Shown: positions 48,960-60,100 of the stretch, piece by piece
Position numbering within the stretch: position 1 is the stretch's first letter
How the letters are laid out: every line of letters begins with the position of its first letter
Source of the DNA: Cenococcum geophilum 1.58
Taxonomy: Eukaryota > Ascomycota > Dothideomycetes > Gloniales > Gloniaceae
Length of the DNA stretch: 64,000 nt
Direction of reading: 5' to 3'
Assembly: GCA_001692895.1 (NCBI GenBank)
Contig: KV748195.1
Coordinates: forward strand, 1,984,001-2,048,000
The notes under the pieces: generated by a model
Told to the model about the DNA's origin: nothing
What the model saw: the letters and a program-made list of their open reading frames with translations, nothing else
Databases searched by the model: none
Position numbers and translations under genes: made by a program

Positions 48960-49015
48960 ATAAGAATTATTAATCGATCTTATTAATAATAGACCATCGA
49001 AAACCAGCCTGCCTG
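48960..49015 (-). repeat. Copy 2 of the ~50-bp motif, left edge of the gene island
   Basis: The reverse complement reads CAGGCTGGTTTTCGATG followed by an AATAAG and ATTAATAAT stretch. It matches 55148-55200 in inverted orientation. Composition changes from AT-rich to normal just right of it. Confidence 0.6.
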
Positions 49016-49194
49016 AGGATATGTGCGCCCTGTCAAGCCTATCCTCACCCTTATCTGCTTTAAAAAGCTCGTCTCCTTTTCTCTCTCTCGTACTATCGTA
49101 CACCTATGCTTGGTTAGCATTGAAAAGGAGCCATCGAGAAGATTCCAAAAAGCATTCATTACATACCATCTCACCTTTGATGTCGTCAATACGT

Positions 49195-50415
49195 CTAATA
49201 ATGCCGGACATGATTGTTTGAGAATCGTATTTGGTCGTGTCTTGCAATTATATCTTGCGCATTACTCATTATCTCTTGAACCGTTTGTTCCACAGGAACA
49301 GTTTCAGTCTGTTCTGCTGCATCGTAAAACTGCTTACAGTAATCTCGAAGGCTCTCTATGCCCTTCGTCTGTAATTCTTCTTCAGATTGTGGAGTTTTGA
49401 TCCACATTTCTGCTTTCGCTTTGCCCAGAACTTCGATCGTACTGAGTGGTATTTTCACACCGTTGTCCGAAGATCTCTTCTTTTCTCTGATCATTGCTAC
49501 CAGCCCTCCCTTGAAACATATGCCGATCGAATGAATGCATTCTTCCGCTCTACGAAACCAGTAATACTCCCAGGGATAAACAGCAATCAGATTGTCATCC
49601 AAGAATCGGATCCAGTCTTCGATAATCTCCTGCGTAATTCCAGCAAAGTCGCGGCATTCGTGCTTTGGGTCTAAACGGGGAATGGTCAGGGTCGCTAACT
49701 CGATCATGATGCGAACTGCATCTCGGCGGGTGAATGTTGAGAGTAGTTTAGGAATAGGGTCGAAAATCGAGATTCTTCGACGTCGAATTTCAGCGTGAGG
49801 TGCCTCGGCGTGTAGAGCATGCGGCCCATTATAGCAGCTGGGGTGGGTCTCTCACTAACGAGGAGATCCTGAGGAGTCTTTAAAGCTGCAGGTTGCTTCG
49901 GAGCCTTTCTTCCTATCCCGCGAGAATTAAGGTCCCTGTTTCGTTTGTTGAGGCACTGGATGATGCCATTCATTTGAGCAACGTCGTCTTCAGTGAGGGA
50001 GTCTGGGAGGAGGTTTTGTTGGTAAAGCCAAAACTTGAGCAATAGTACGCATTTCTTCTTATGTGCTCGTTGCCAGTCAGTCGTTGGATTGATGAAGTCA
50101 AAGGTCCTAGGAAGTTCACAGAACTCCCTTTCGCTTGGCGTCCGTCATTATCCTTCAAACGAACTTCCCAAATATGACACGTGTTTTTGACATAATAGGC
50201 AAAGGCTTTCACGTTGGCATCCTCCTTGCGGTTGCCAATCCAGACCCGTAATCTGACTGACTGTTCCAATTCTGATGTCTCCCAGGTCTGGTCCTTGTAC
50301 CCGGGGATGATGTCTGCCCCTTCAAAGCAGATATCTTCGACGACATCGCCAAATTTAGTTGATCGTCACTAATCTTCTTACCACTGACCTGTGGGTGCTT
50401 ATCTTTCGGAGGCAT
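49195..50415 (-). CDS. Unrecognised fungal protein, probable multi-exon gene
   Basis: The ATG at 50415 lies in a good fungal context (CCCACCATGC). One consistent model joins 50415-50382, 50334-50181, 50133-49860 and 49803-49195, giving 356 aa ending in TAG. Its introns would be 47, 47 and 56 nt with donors GTAAGA, GTGTCA and GTTAGT, but acceptors AAG, AAG and GAG are weak, so frameshifts in a decaying gene are an alternative. The clearest part is the C-terminal 170 codons (IEDWIRFLDDNLIAVYPWEY, then WFRRAEECIHSIGICFKGG). It has an acidic, soluble composition, no signal peptide and no membrane helix. Beyond 49195 two other frames stay open (to 49104 and 48983), so a further 3' exon is possible. 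No family recognised. Codon use is normal and not RIPed. Confidence 0.6.
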
Positions 50416-52258
50416 GGTGGGGGAAGGTGGGATATGCGTACTAAAGGCTGGTTTTTGCTAGAATAAAAGAGGATGAAGGGAAATTAGGTCTGAATCAGAA
50501 AATGAAACCCGGTTTCCGATCTCAGAATCAGGCTTTGGTATAATAAAGAGCTCGTTGATGCGGCAGAGAAAGTGGAGTAGTCCGCAAATTTTATAGCTGT
50601 CAGTAAAATTAAGTAAATGCCAAGAAAAGTGCCAATCAAGTTGAGATAGAGGTTGCTACCAAAATGAGGCGATTGCCAAACTCGAGAATGAAAACAAGGA
50701 TCTCCGTACTAGAATGGTCACTGATCCCAAGAAGAGAATTCGTCTGTCTACTGGCCAGGAGGTGGTCTAGGCGACACACTTGAGCATGTCGAACTGATAT
50801 TTGCTGTCCAGCAATGACAAACAGGTTGTCAGGATCCTTTCTCAGGCCAGAGAAATTGCACAAATGAATTTCACCGCTGTCGGAGGGCACGAAACAACAT
50901 CTTGTCTTTGTTTCCTCTTAGAAGCAATGAGCACACCGGAAATATTTCACCACGCAAAGATCAGTATGGAACTGCACTCTTGTGAAATTGACATACCCTA
51001 GCTATCACCAATACATATTATAAGTCAGTGACATTTCATTGTGCTCTACTCCAAAAATCTTGCTTCTAGGTGAAAACATATCATCTACTAATCCCTGAGT
51101 CTAGCATACTTAAGAGTGATATGGTCAAATCCTGTGACCATGCTTGCGGAATGGGACGACCTCATAACGTAGGATAAGTAGTGAAGAAACTCACCGCTAC
51201 CCTTTCCACTAAGAAGTGAATAGCGCAACCTGACCATTTCCGTGTCTTAACTCATTTCTACCGACATACAAAAGTCCTCAGTCTCACCTTACCAGACCTG
51301 AGTTCTCGGAGCAGATCTATCTTTTTCTTCTTTGCATCTAACTTCTAATCTTCAACTACCCTTTCCCCTCTTTGACTAACATTTCATATGCTTGCAAACT
51401 CGGTGAGGAACCAGGCTTTACAACTTACCTAGATTTTCCTCTCAACACCTTCGGTAATTCAACATAGCCTAATTTTTTTGGATGAAACTAGATTTTTTTT
51501 ATTGTAATTTGATCTTAGCTTCATCTCTCGTCAATTTCTATTCATATCTATCTCACCGCTCCTTTTTCTTTCGAGAGTCGCGTTTAAAGTCATCTTTCTC
51601 ATCGGAGTGTCTATGATTTGAGCAATCTAGCCCCTGGCGCTACCTTAGAATCCCAATGTGCGTCTCGCGCTGTTCTCTCTCACAGAACAATCTGCAGGAT
51701 CCTAGCCTCTTCCATGGAAAGACCCGCTTTGAATAGTGTAAATGCGCCTTTCGAATTTCTTTTCGAGCTGTGCTTCGACCATGGAAGACAACAAACCTGA
51801 GAAATAAAGGTGAGAAGTGGAGGCAGCCTTACCGTAAGGCTGAAAATTTTACGACATTCTGTACAACCTTTACACACATTGAAAAGAAGGCAAAATGTGG
51901 ACGTGATTTTATTTTAAGACCTTTTAAGATACTTTTCCAGAAAATCCGAGAAAATCCAGGAAAGACAAGGAAGTTGCATATCGTATTAAAACCGCAGTTT
52001 GTAGCATAGCCTCTTGGGCGCTTTCTTGAGGATTGGGAATGGTCTTCGAGTGATCTCCACCAACCTTGGCATGCACGAACTGCAGATTTGGGGGCCAGAA
52101 CATATCCGTTTGCAGAGGCACTGCCGTAAGCTGAACATTGAGGGCTGCGGCTCCTGCAGGTGAAAATTACTCGGTCCCGGAGCTCAAAATGGAAGTTCGG
52201 CCCAGCAAATTTCAAGTGCTGCTTTTTGAGCACGTCTTAACAGCACTCTTTTAAGAAA
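50416..52258. other. Intergenic region between the two island genes
   Basis: GC-normal, no RIP. Holds the putative divergent promoter area, pyrimidine-rich stretches (51300-51600), a short coiled-coil remnant (50645-50770) and, upstream of 52259, a likely leader for the plus-strand gene. Open frames here (50636-50890 minus, 51829-52233 minus, 51618-51800 plus) lack supporting features and are not called. Confidence 0.5.
50645..50770 (+). pseudogene. Coiled-coil/basic tail remnant, possibly of a transposase
   Basis: 41 codons read AIAKLENENKDLRTRM then DPKKRIRLSTGQEVV before TAG. A short leucine heptad followed by a basic KKR patch resembles the C-terminal tails of fungal pogo-family transposases. 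No upstream domain is found in the same frame. Resemblance is by eye only. Confidence 0.3.
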
Positions 52259-54942
52259 ATGACTTCTCCGATCATAAGAGTCAGTGTGGAGCCTGAAGAG
52301 CAGACTAATGTGGCATCGAACCAGCCTGAATCTCATTCAGTTCGATCCGCTGGTTTGGGCATTCGAGGCATTAATACGAAGACAGAGGTTGAAGCCAGCG
52401 AACAATATTCAGGGACGAGGAATAATACACCAGATCACACTATTATCGGTCGCACACATTCGCCAGCCTCGATTGCGTCCCAAGAGAGTTAGTAGTATCA
52501 TGGTATTTGCTACGTTTTATATTGCTAACAGAGTCAGGCCCCCTCCCGGGTAGACCAAAGAGCAGCTTTTGGAAATACTTGGCCATATCCTTGCTTTCTA
52601 CCTTACTTTCCGGATCTTACTTCGCCATCGCCGTTTGGGGCCCCGTCTGGGACAGTATACGCGATCCTTTTCTTGCAAAGCAAGTAGCCTCTATCACTGC
52701 CAAAGTGATTGAGATTAGCTTTGGATCCATTTGTGTCCTATTCCTCGGCCAGGTCCTTACAAGGCGTTCGATCAACAGGAATGTACCCCGTGGAGTAAGT
52801 CTCGATCAGATTTGTATGAGAGACTGGATTATCGATCCCGGTAGTATGGTTGGGGATGGGAAGGTGCTTGAACTTGGGACCAAGTCATTCTTGGGGTGGT
52901 ATGTTCTGGTAGCGGCTATTGCCACAACGCTCTATGGGACCGCATCAAACAGCTTAGGTAGGCATATCCTCTCAAATCGAGTTGTAATTTATGTGAAGTA
53001 GTTCAACCGGTATTACGAGATGTTAGCCCTCGACATATAACCGTTACCGGTACGGTGAAAACGTCCTTTGCAAACGAGTGGTACATAGAAGATGCTAGCA
53101 AAAATCCTGTACAGCCCGATGCCAGAAGCTTCTTGAGTATACTATACTCCTCTAAAGGAAGCGATTCATACAGCAGCTACTTGGAACAGTGGCAGGACAC
53201 AGGAGAAAACCACAATGGGAGTATAGAACAGTTGGAGAGACGTGCACCGTCTATCCTGGACAGAAAGACGCTTTTGCAGTGTCAGTTGAACAGTTCTTGG
53301 GTTCAAAGCATCAACATGCAAGATACATTTGACAAGTTTGGGAGAGTTGTAGACAACGTCACACTGGCCCTCCCTCACCCAGGAGTCTTACATGCGGCAA
53401 GATCCTCGACAAAGTCAATCCCACAACCTGGTGTATGAAGTCCGAATTTTACCTATCAAATGTTCAAATCTGACTACTGAGTGCTTCTAGGAATTCGATG
53501 GCGGTGTTGGGCGTTACAAACTTCAGGCATCGGTCCCAAGCCCCTTCCTCAACGTTCTTTGTGCCAGCGCCGATCGAGATGAAATTGGAGGTCTTGTTTA
53601 TCAATATCAAGTGTTACAAAATAAAGGATCAATGAATGTGACGGCTGACTTGAAATCTGAAGGCTCAGATACCTATTTTGTCAACGCTTTTGACTGGGAT
53701 AAGTTTGCTTCAGTAAAGACACCATTGGATGGTATTTTCGATTGGAGCGAAAACAAAACACGACCGAGTAAGATCCTTCCTATTAGAAATAATTTCATGG
53801 TCTAAAAGCGGTGCAGTGTTTTATAGATACCCATCTCCACATCAAACGGTAAGTTGAAGATTTGAGTAGCCTCTAACATAGCGCTGACTACGGGATGCAC
53901 TTAGATCCTGAACAGAACAATCTGGCCCGATGTGTATAACAACTACGGCAGAGACTCCATATACCTGCTCGGGAATTCCAATATCACACCCAAGAATTAC
54001 TTCGTCTGCTCGATGCAAGCAGGCCTACTCGCCGACTGCTCCACCGAGCTCGCCGTCGCCGGAAACGCGAGTGTCATGACTGCGCACTGTGCCGACAAGA
54101 ACAACAAGATGTCATACCATAAGCGAGATACATCGAAAGTGGACACCATAAGTCTTGATTGGGTTGCAGTCGGCTCTCTCGCTGCTACGTCCGTAGGCCT
54201 GAATCTTGGGGAACTCGATTCAACGGGCGATAACCCATCATTTATGTCTCGACTAATGCTCACGAATGCAAGTTTGCAGCCGGCTCAGCCTAGCCTGGCA
54301 GAAGCTTTAGGCGCCATATTGATGCCTTCTCTCTTACTAGCCGCCCAAGGTTCGCCTTTCTCTATTCCCGATGTAAGGAAACTTCCTCTCCCTCCACCCT
54401 ATATACTACAACACACCACTAACCCCCAACAGCCCCCCTCCAAAAACTTCACCACCACCCCAGGAACCCCCGAATCCTTCCCCGCCCAACTCCACCCCGC
54501 CCTCTTCGTCTCCGGCGGCGACGCCATCTACAAAAAACTCTACATCAGCGTCTTTCTATCCGTCCTCCTCATGAACCTCCTCATGCTCTACTACCTCCTA
54601 ATCCAGCACTTCCGCGATGGTCTAATCGTCGATATCTGCGACCCCATGAATCTCTTCGGGCTAGCGGCTTCTTCATCCTTTGGGAAGTTCCCTGAGAGCC
54701 AGTTGATTCTTTCCCCGAGGGCAGCGACCGGCGCCAAAACTAGTCCGCTGTCGACCGAGTGGAAGATCCTGAATGATGATAATGGCGCTATCTCGATATC
54801 TGAGGTTGGGTCTATCAGATCTGCGGGTGGGACGCCGAATGATGCTGTTGAGGCTAGTGGGTTTACGCCGCTTATTGTGAGGGAGGGAAGGGGAAGGGGA
54901 AGGGGGAGAGGTGTTGGGGAGGGGGAAATTGAAATGGTTTAA
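52259..54942 (+). CDS. Multi-pass membrane protein of a fungus-specific family, seven exons
   Basis: Exons 52259-52487, 52538-52957, 53002-53432, 53491-53767, 53817-53848, 53905-54372 and 54433-54942 sum to 2367 nt, an exact 788-codon frame plus TAA. Introns are 50, 44, 58, 49, 56 and 60 nt, all GT-AG with good donors (GTTAGT, GTAGGC, GTATGA, GTAAGA, GTAAGT, GTAAGG). The N-terminal 80 residues are disordered. Membrane helices lie at about 89-110, 130-150, 194-212 and 655-677. The large middle part (SNSLVQPVLRDVS...TVTGTV, then VPSPFLNVLCA, then NYGRDSIYLLGNS) is probably lumenal or extracellular. After the last helix a GLIVDICDPMNLFGLAASSS segment matches my recollection of a conserved GLVTDFTEPQNLF-type block in uncharacterised fungal membrane proteins. 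The extreme C-terminus has Gly-Arg repeats. Function unknown. The only apparently intact gene in the window. Confidence 0.87.
54373..54432 (+). other. In-frame 60-nt intron of the membrane-protein gene
   Basis: Donor GTAAGG, branch-like CACTAACC and acceptor CCAACAG. Length 60 keeps the frame open, so retention would add 20 Pro-rich residues. Confidence 0.7.
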
Positions 54943-55147
54943 GATATGGATCGTTTTTTTAATGATGTTTGAATAAAAATAATGGCTAAACAAATTCTAG
55001 TAGAATCGTTAATCTTTTTAATTTTAGTTAATTTATGTTTTCTGGATATAGAGTTACAAAGAGATAGATATGGTGTGATAAACGTTGTATAGAAGGAGGA
55101 AGCGCCGTAAATTATATCATATTCCAAGAATGCACACGTGTAGAGGA
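54943..55147 (+). other. 3' untranslated region of the membrane-protein gene, with poly(A) signal
   Basis: AT-rich after the TAA stop. AATAAA at 54972-54977 is a plausible poly(A) signal 30 nt after the stop. A minus-strand open frame here is not supported. Confidence 0.5.
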
Positions 55148-55200
55148 GCAGGCTGGTTTTCAATGCTATCAATAAGGCATCAATTAATAATCGCTATCAT
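55148..55200 (+). repeat. Copy 3 of the ~50-bp motif, right edge of the gene island
   Basis: GCAGGCTGGTTTTCAATG then CTATCAATAAGG and ATTAATAATCGC. Un-RIPed version of copy 1 (34490) and inverted relative to copy 2 (48960). Confidence 0.6.
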
Positions 55201-55440
55201 TGACGTAGTCGGTAAGCAAGTGGGCCATGTTATCTCATAAATTAGACGCTCCGTAAAAGATTTGTTCCGTAATACGGGATAACGCATAGACCAATAGTAT
55301 ATCCACAGTTACATTTATAACGTAGTTCACGAGCAAGCTGGCCACCCGAGCATCCTGGCTACCTATCCCGCTACCGAGGCCAAATAATGTAAATTACTCA
55401 ACCACGAATAGTTGCATTTAGTGTAGTTATCTACTAGCTA
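55201..55440. other. Spacer left of the second pogo fragment
   Basis: Moderate GC, little RIP. May include the 3' end of the pogo element, but no inverted repeat was recognised. Confidence 0.4.
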
Positions 55441-56238
55441 GTTGCCTGCCGTCTAGGGCACGTACGCGCAGTGTGTTCGGTTGAAGTGCACATGCTACTT
55501 ACGTGGTGCTCGCTGCGGTCGCTCGACCGCTGCCTCTACTGCCCCCTCTCCTACCCCTATTTGGGCAGCTTGTGCATAAAAGGCCCCTTCTGCTCCTAAT
55601 AAAACACCCCCTTTAGCTATATATGTGCGCTTCTTTGCCCTCTTCTATTTCTAGCGCTAGTTTTCTATACGTAGCTTCTTATTTTTGCTTATAAGCAGCA
55701 TAGCGCTTAATATTGCTATTTTGCACCCCTTAATAAGCTAGCCGAGAGCTTATTTTATTAGACTCGGTAGGCTATACGTACACTACTAGAGATAGCGCTT
55801 TAGCAAGACTATCTACTTCTATAGCTTAGTAATATTATAAGGTGTTTTAGCTACCTAAGATACGTTTAACGGCGGACGGCGTTAAGGTAATAGTATCTAA
55901 TATTTAGTATACAGCTGCGATAGTACGTAATTAGGGCTATATAGAATAAGGCTAGTAGCTGTAAATCCTACCTATATATTATTTTAATGCAGCGCTATTT
56001 ACCTAGCCTGCCTATATAGTGGTAGGAATTCGCGTTTATTAATATAGTTAACACCGCGGCCTATAAACTGTTTAACGCTACGTCTATAGGCCTACTTTAG
56101 CGCCGAGAAATAGCCTATATTAAGCGGCTGCAGTAAATATAATAAATACGCCGGTATATAGATAATAATAATCTTATAATCTAGGCAGAACTAGTTAAAT
56201 TTAAGGTTAATATAGCTACCGTGGCCGTCTAGTATAAG
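55440..56238 (-). pseudogene. C-terminal half of a second Fot1/pogo transposase
   Basis: On the minus strand from 56238: LILDGHGSYINLKFN (the DGHGSH block with the second catalytic Asp), FCLDYKIIIIYIPAYLLYLL, then QPLNIGYFSALK (the LQPLDVGCF block), then AYRRSVKQFIGRGVNYINK and VGFTATSLILYSPNYVLSQL. A Gln/Lys-rich helix (NIKRYAAYKQK, ATYRKLALEIEEGKEAHI) and a Cys/Arg-containing tail follow to about 55440. RIP stops interrupt it. The N-terminal half is missing: a gypsy fragment begins at about 56230. Confidence 0.85.
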
Positions 56239-56897
56239 CGGCTTATTTAGCCCGAAACTATACCCTTAACCCCTTCCTTTATAAAAGAAATTAGTATTAT
56301 AACAGAGAACCTTATATAACTATAGATAAACACTATCTACTAAGTTAACGCTATATATAGGGACTAGGCCTTTAAGAAATATATACAGCTAAATCCGCAG
56401 TAGATCTATATACTACACCATCCCTAGATTACTTATGCTACGCTACTTACACTAGAGACCTAAAAAGTTAGTAATAACCTACCTAAATCCCCTATAGAGA
56501 ACTTAGGCCCTATATAGCTATAAAGGAAGGCTAAAAATACTAGACGCTACACTAAACTAATAGACTAGAAGGATAACTTATAAAAAATAGAATATAAGCT
56601 AAGGAAGATTATAAACCCTATACCGCAAAATACGGCCTAATAAAAGTTTGTAAAGAAACCTACGGACCTCCCACTAGTTAATATCTGCTATATTAGCGCC
56701 GGAGAATTCTACTAGAACTTAGTCTAACCTAATACCGTTACCTTTACCACTAGCTTATATAAAATTAATTAAATAATTAAGGAAGAGGAAAGCGAGCTTA
56801 GTAAATAGGGAAGTAAGCTTATAGATAAGGAGCTAGTAGAATAGAAACTACCCTATTAGTACCAAAAGTTCGAAAATATATTCTCTAAGGCAGTATC

Positions 56898-57089
56898 TGT
56901 TACGGCACCGTAACGCGTAACCTAGACAGGGAGCCTAGTTAGGGGTTCGGCTAAGGACTTGGCGTTATAACGCGTATATATTACGCCTCTACCTCCTATA
57001 TATACCTCTCCTCTTTTCCTTAGCTTAGTATCTTTATAATACAGCATTCTACAAGCTTTAGTTTAGAGGCATTTATACGAGCCGTAACA
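56898..57089 (+). repeat. 5' LTR of element 8
   Basis: 192 bp from TGTTACGGCACCGTAACGCG to GCCGTAACA. Confidence 0.93.
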
Positions 57090-57109
57090 TTATACTAAGC
57101 TCACCCTAT

Positions 57110-60100
57110 ATTGCCTAGGAAGGCCTTAATAATATCCCACCTTATAAGAAACTTCGTCTATAACAACGCGTTAACGCGCTATACTTAGACACTAAAACAA
57201 CTCTATATTACCTAGGAAGGCCTAGATAATATCCTACCTTATAAGCTAGATAGGACTAGACCTATACCCCCAGAATTAAAACTAAAGCGTATAATACCGA
57301 TAAACCCTAAAAAGCTAATAATAGTACCTAAAGCTAGCTTATCTAAGAGAGCTGCCTCTACCTAAGAGGAACCTAAGATCCAATTAGGATTAGAAATTAA
57401 AGATAATAATAATATCGTAGACGTACGGGAGTAGATTTATACCCTTATAGCTAACCAGGAAGCTAATTATTTAAAGGTAAGAAATATATAAGAGACTCTA
57501 TAAGAGATCCTAAAAAGCCTTAAGGCCCTATAAAATAGCCCAACTTCCCCTTTTTAAAGCCCTAGCTAACCTATTTACTCTACTAAATATAATATACTAA
57601 GGAGTACGGATATAATAACAAAGCAATTAAAGTCCATTAAGCTCCTTAACCCCCTACTACTATTTAACGGGATAGACCCTACCTTTAAAAATTAGAGGAT
57701 TTAAGTATAAGGAAAGCTCCGCGTTAACCACAACCATTTTCTTTCTAAAAAAGCTAAAATACTCTACCTCTTTAGTTAAACTATAGGGGACGCCCAACGG
57801 CACCTTTAAGCTAAGTTTAAGGACAATTCCCCTGTCCGATTTATATCTATTAATAAGATACTATAGCACCTAGCTACTATTTATATTAACTTAAATAAAG
57901 TATAAAATGCCCGGTATAACTATAATTGCCTAATAATAAAACCAAACTAGCCCTTTACTAAATTCTAAACTTAATTCCTATACCTTATAGGAGAAGGCTA
58001 AGTCCCCCTTAAAAATTACCAATTAGACTTATACGATAAACTAATAATTAGGCTGCAAGAGAAGATTATAATAACCTTAAACAACCTACCAAACTATAAA
58101 AGACTTACGGCTTATTACCTATTATTAGACTTAGAACTAAAGTAAATTAACACTCGCCCTAATTAGTAGAAGCGACCCTAGAACTTATTAACTACACCTA
58201 TAAAAGCTAAAGTAGGAAGATAAGCTACTACGGTCCCTACTCTAAAAGCGGTTATTACCGCGTATCTATAGGCCTCGCCTAACCCGCTATATACTACGCC
58301 CTTAACTAGCAATTACCGCAATACCCTAATTAACCCTACTACGGTTATATGCTATAACTGCAATAAGGATAATTACTTTACCTTATCTTGTCTAGAGCTA
58401 AAGAATATAGGTAATATTAAGGAGATAGAGGAAGGAGAGATGTCTAATAAGTTAGGAAAAGAAGAACCCTAGGGAAAGACTCCCCCCTAGGGTATCCTAT
58501 TAATCTTAAAGAGATTAATCTAAGTTAGTTAATAGGTGGAAAATACTTTACGGTTCTATATATAGTATCTTAAAATAGATATAGTGTTAATATAACCGCC
58601 CTTATTAACACTAGAGTAAATAGCTTTATCTTTATAAATACTACCTATATAAATAATATTGCTAAGTTTTTAAATATAAAAGCCATTAGACTAAAGAAGC
58701 CTATTTAAATAAAAGGCTATAGCGGTTAGGCCAGTAAGCCGGTTACCTATATCCTAAAGTTATATATCGCTCTTAACAGATAACGCTAGTATAGCATCCC
58801 CTTTTACATCCTAGACTTAGGGTCTTATAATATAATTCTTAACTAAAAATAGATATTTTATTTTAATATTTAGCTAAATATATAATAAAGATAGTTTATC
58901 TAGCTAGAGGATAGACTAAAATTACCTTTCTTTATTAGGGAAATCTAAACTAACCACAAGACACTAGCCGCAAGGGCTAACTCTACCTATTAGTAGAATG
59001 TTAGGGACTGCGACCTAGCCTTCGCCTAAGAAGATGCCCGCCACAAGGCTAGAAGGAACTCTTTTATACTAATAAAGATACTCCCCTAGAGCGCTATAGT
59101 TAATAAAGACTTTATATATAGTAGTAAGATAAATAGCGATATAGATAACATCCAAATTATATAAATTTAACTAATATAAAAGAGAACATACTAATAGGAT
59201 ATAAGAGATAACCTCCGAAAGATGCGATAGGAGCTAAAAAAAGTAATAACAACGCCTTTACCCTAAAAGCCCCTAAGGTCCTATACACCCCTATTATTAC
59301 GCAACCCCCCTATAGTAGATATCGCGGTAATTAGCGCTATAGTATTCTATTGTAATATATATAGGAGGGATAATAAGGTCTTTATAACTAGCTTATATAA
59401 AATTAACTAGATTATTAATAAGAGGGAAGAAAAGCCAGTTAAGGAAATTAATAAGGAACTAGTTAAACGCCTCCTCCCTACTACCTATACGGGATATAAG
59501 AATGCATTCTTAAAAGCAGCTTTAGATAAGTTACCTCCTTACTAAATATATAATTATAAGATTTAATTAAAAGCTAATAACTTACTAGGATATAGCCCTC
59601 TCTACTAATAATTAATAAATAAGCTAAAAGTAATAAAGTAGTACTTAATTAATAACTTTAATAAAGGGTTTATTGAGCTAAGCTAAGCCCCTTTTACTTC
59701 GCCTATTTTATTTATAAAAAAGCCTAATAGAGGCCTTTATTTTTATATTAACTATTAAAAGCTAAACGCTATTACTTAAAAGGATCGGTATCCCATTCCT
59801 TTAATTAACGAGACCCTTATATATTTAAGCTAGGTAAAGATCTTTACTAAACTTAATATCCACTAAGCTTTCTACTAAATTAGGATAGACCCTATATCTA
59901 AAGATTTAATAATATTCTATACCTATTATAGGTCCTATAAATATAAAGTCCTTCCTTTTAAATTAATAAATAGGCCGGCTATATACCAAAGGTATATAAA
60001 TAATGTCCTTTTTAACTACCTTAATAAATTCTACATAGTATACCTAGACGACATCCTTATATACTTAGATAATAAACTTAAGTATAAAGTTTATATAAAA

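Noticed and set aside
49023-49400. 125-codon plus-strand open frame and neighbours
   Set aside because: Antisense to the better-supported minus-strand gene.
51829-52233. 134-codon minus-strand open frame
   Set aside because: Lies in the leader/promoter region of the membrane-protein gene; no domain, no start context, mixed composition.
53997-54263. 88-codon minus-strand open frame
   Set aside because: Antisense to exon 6 of the membrane-protein gene.
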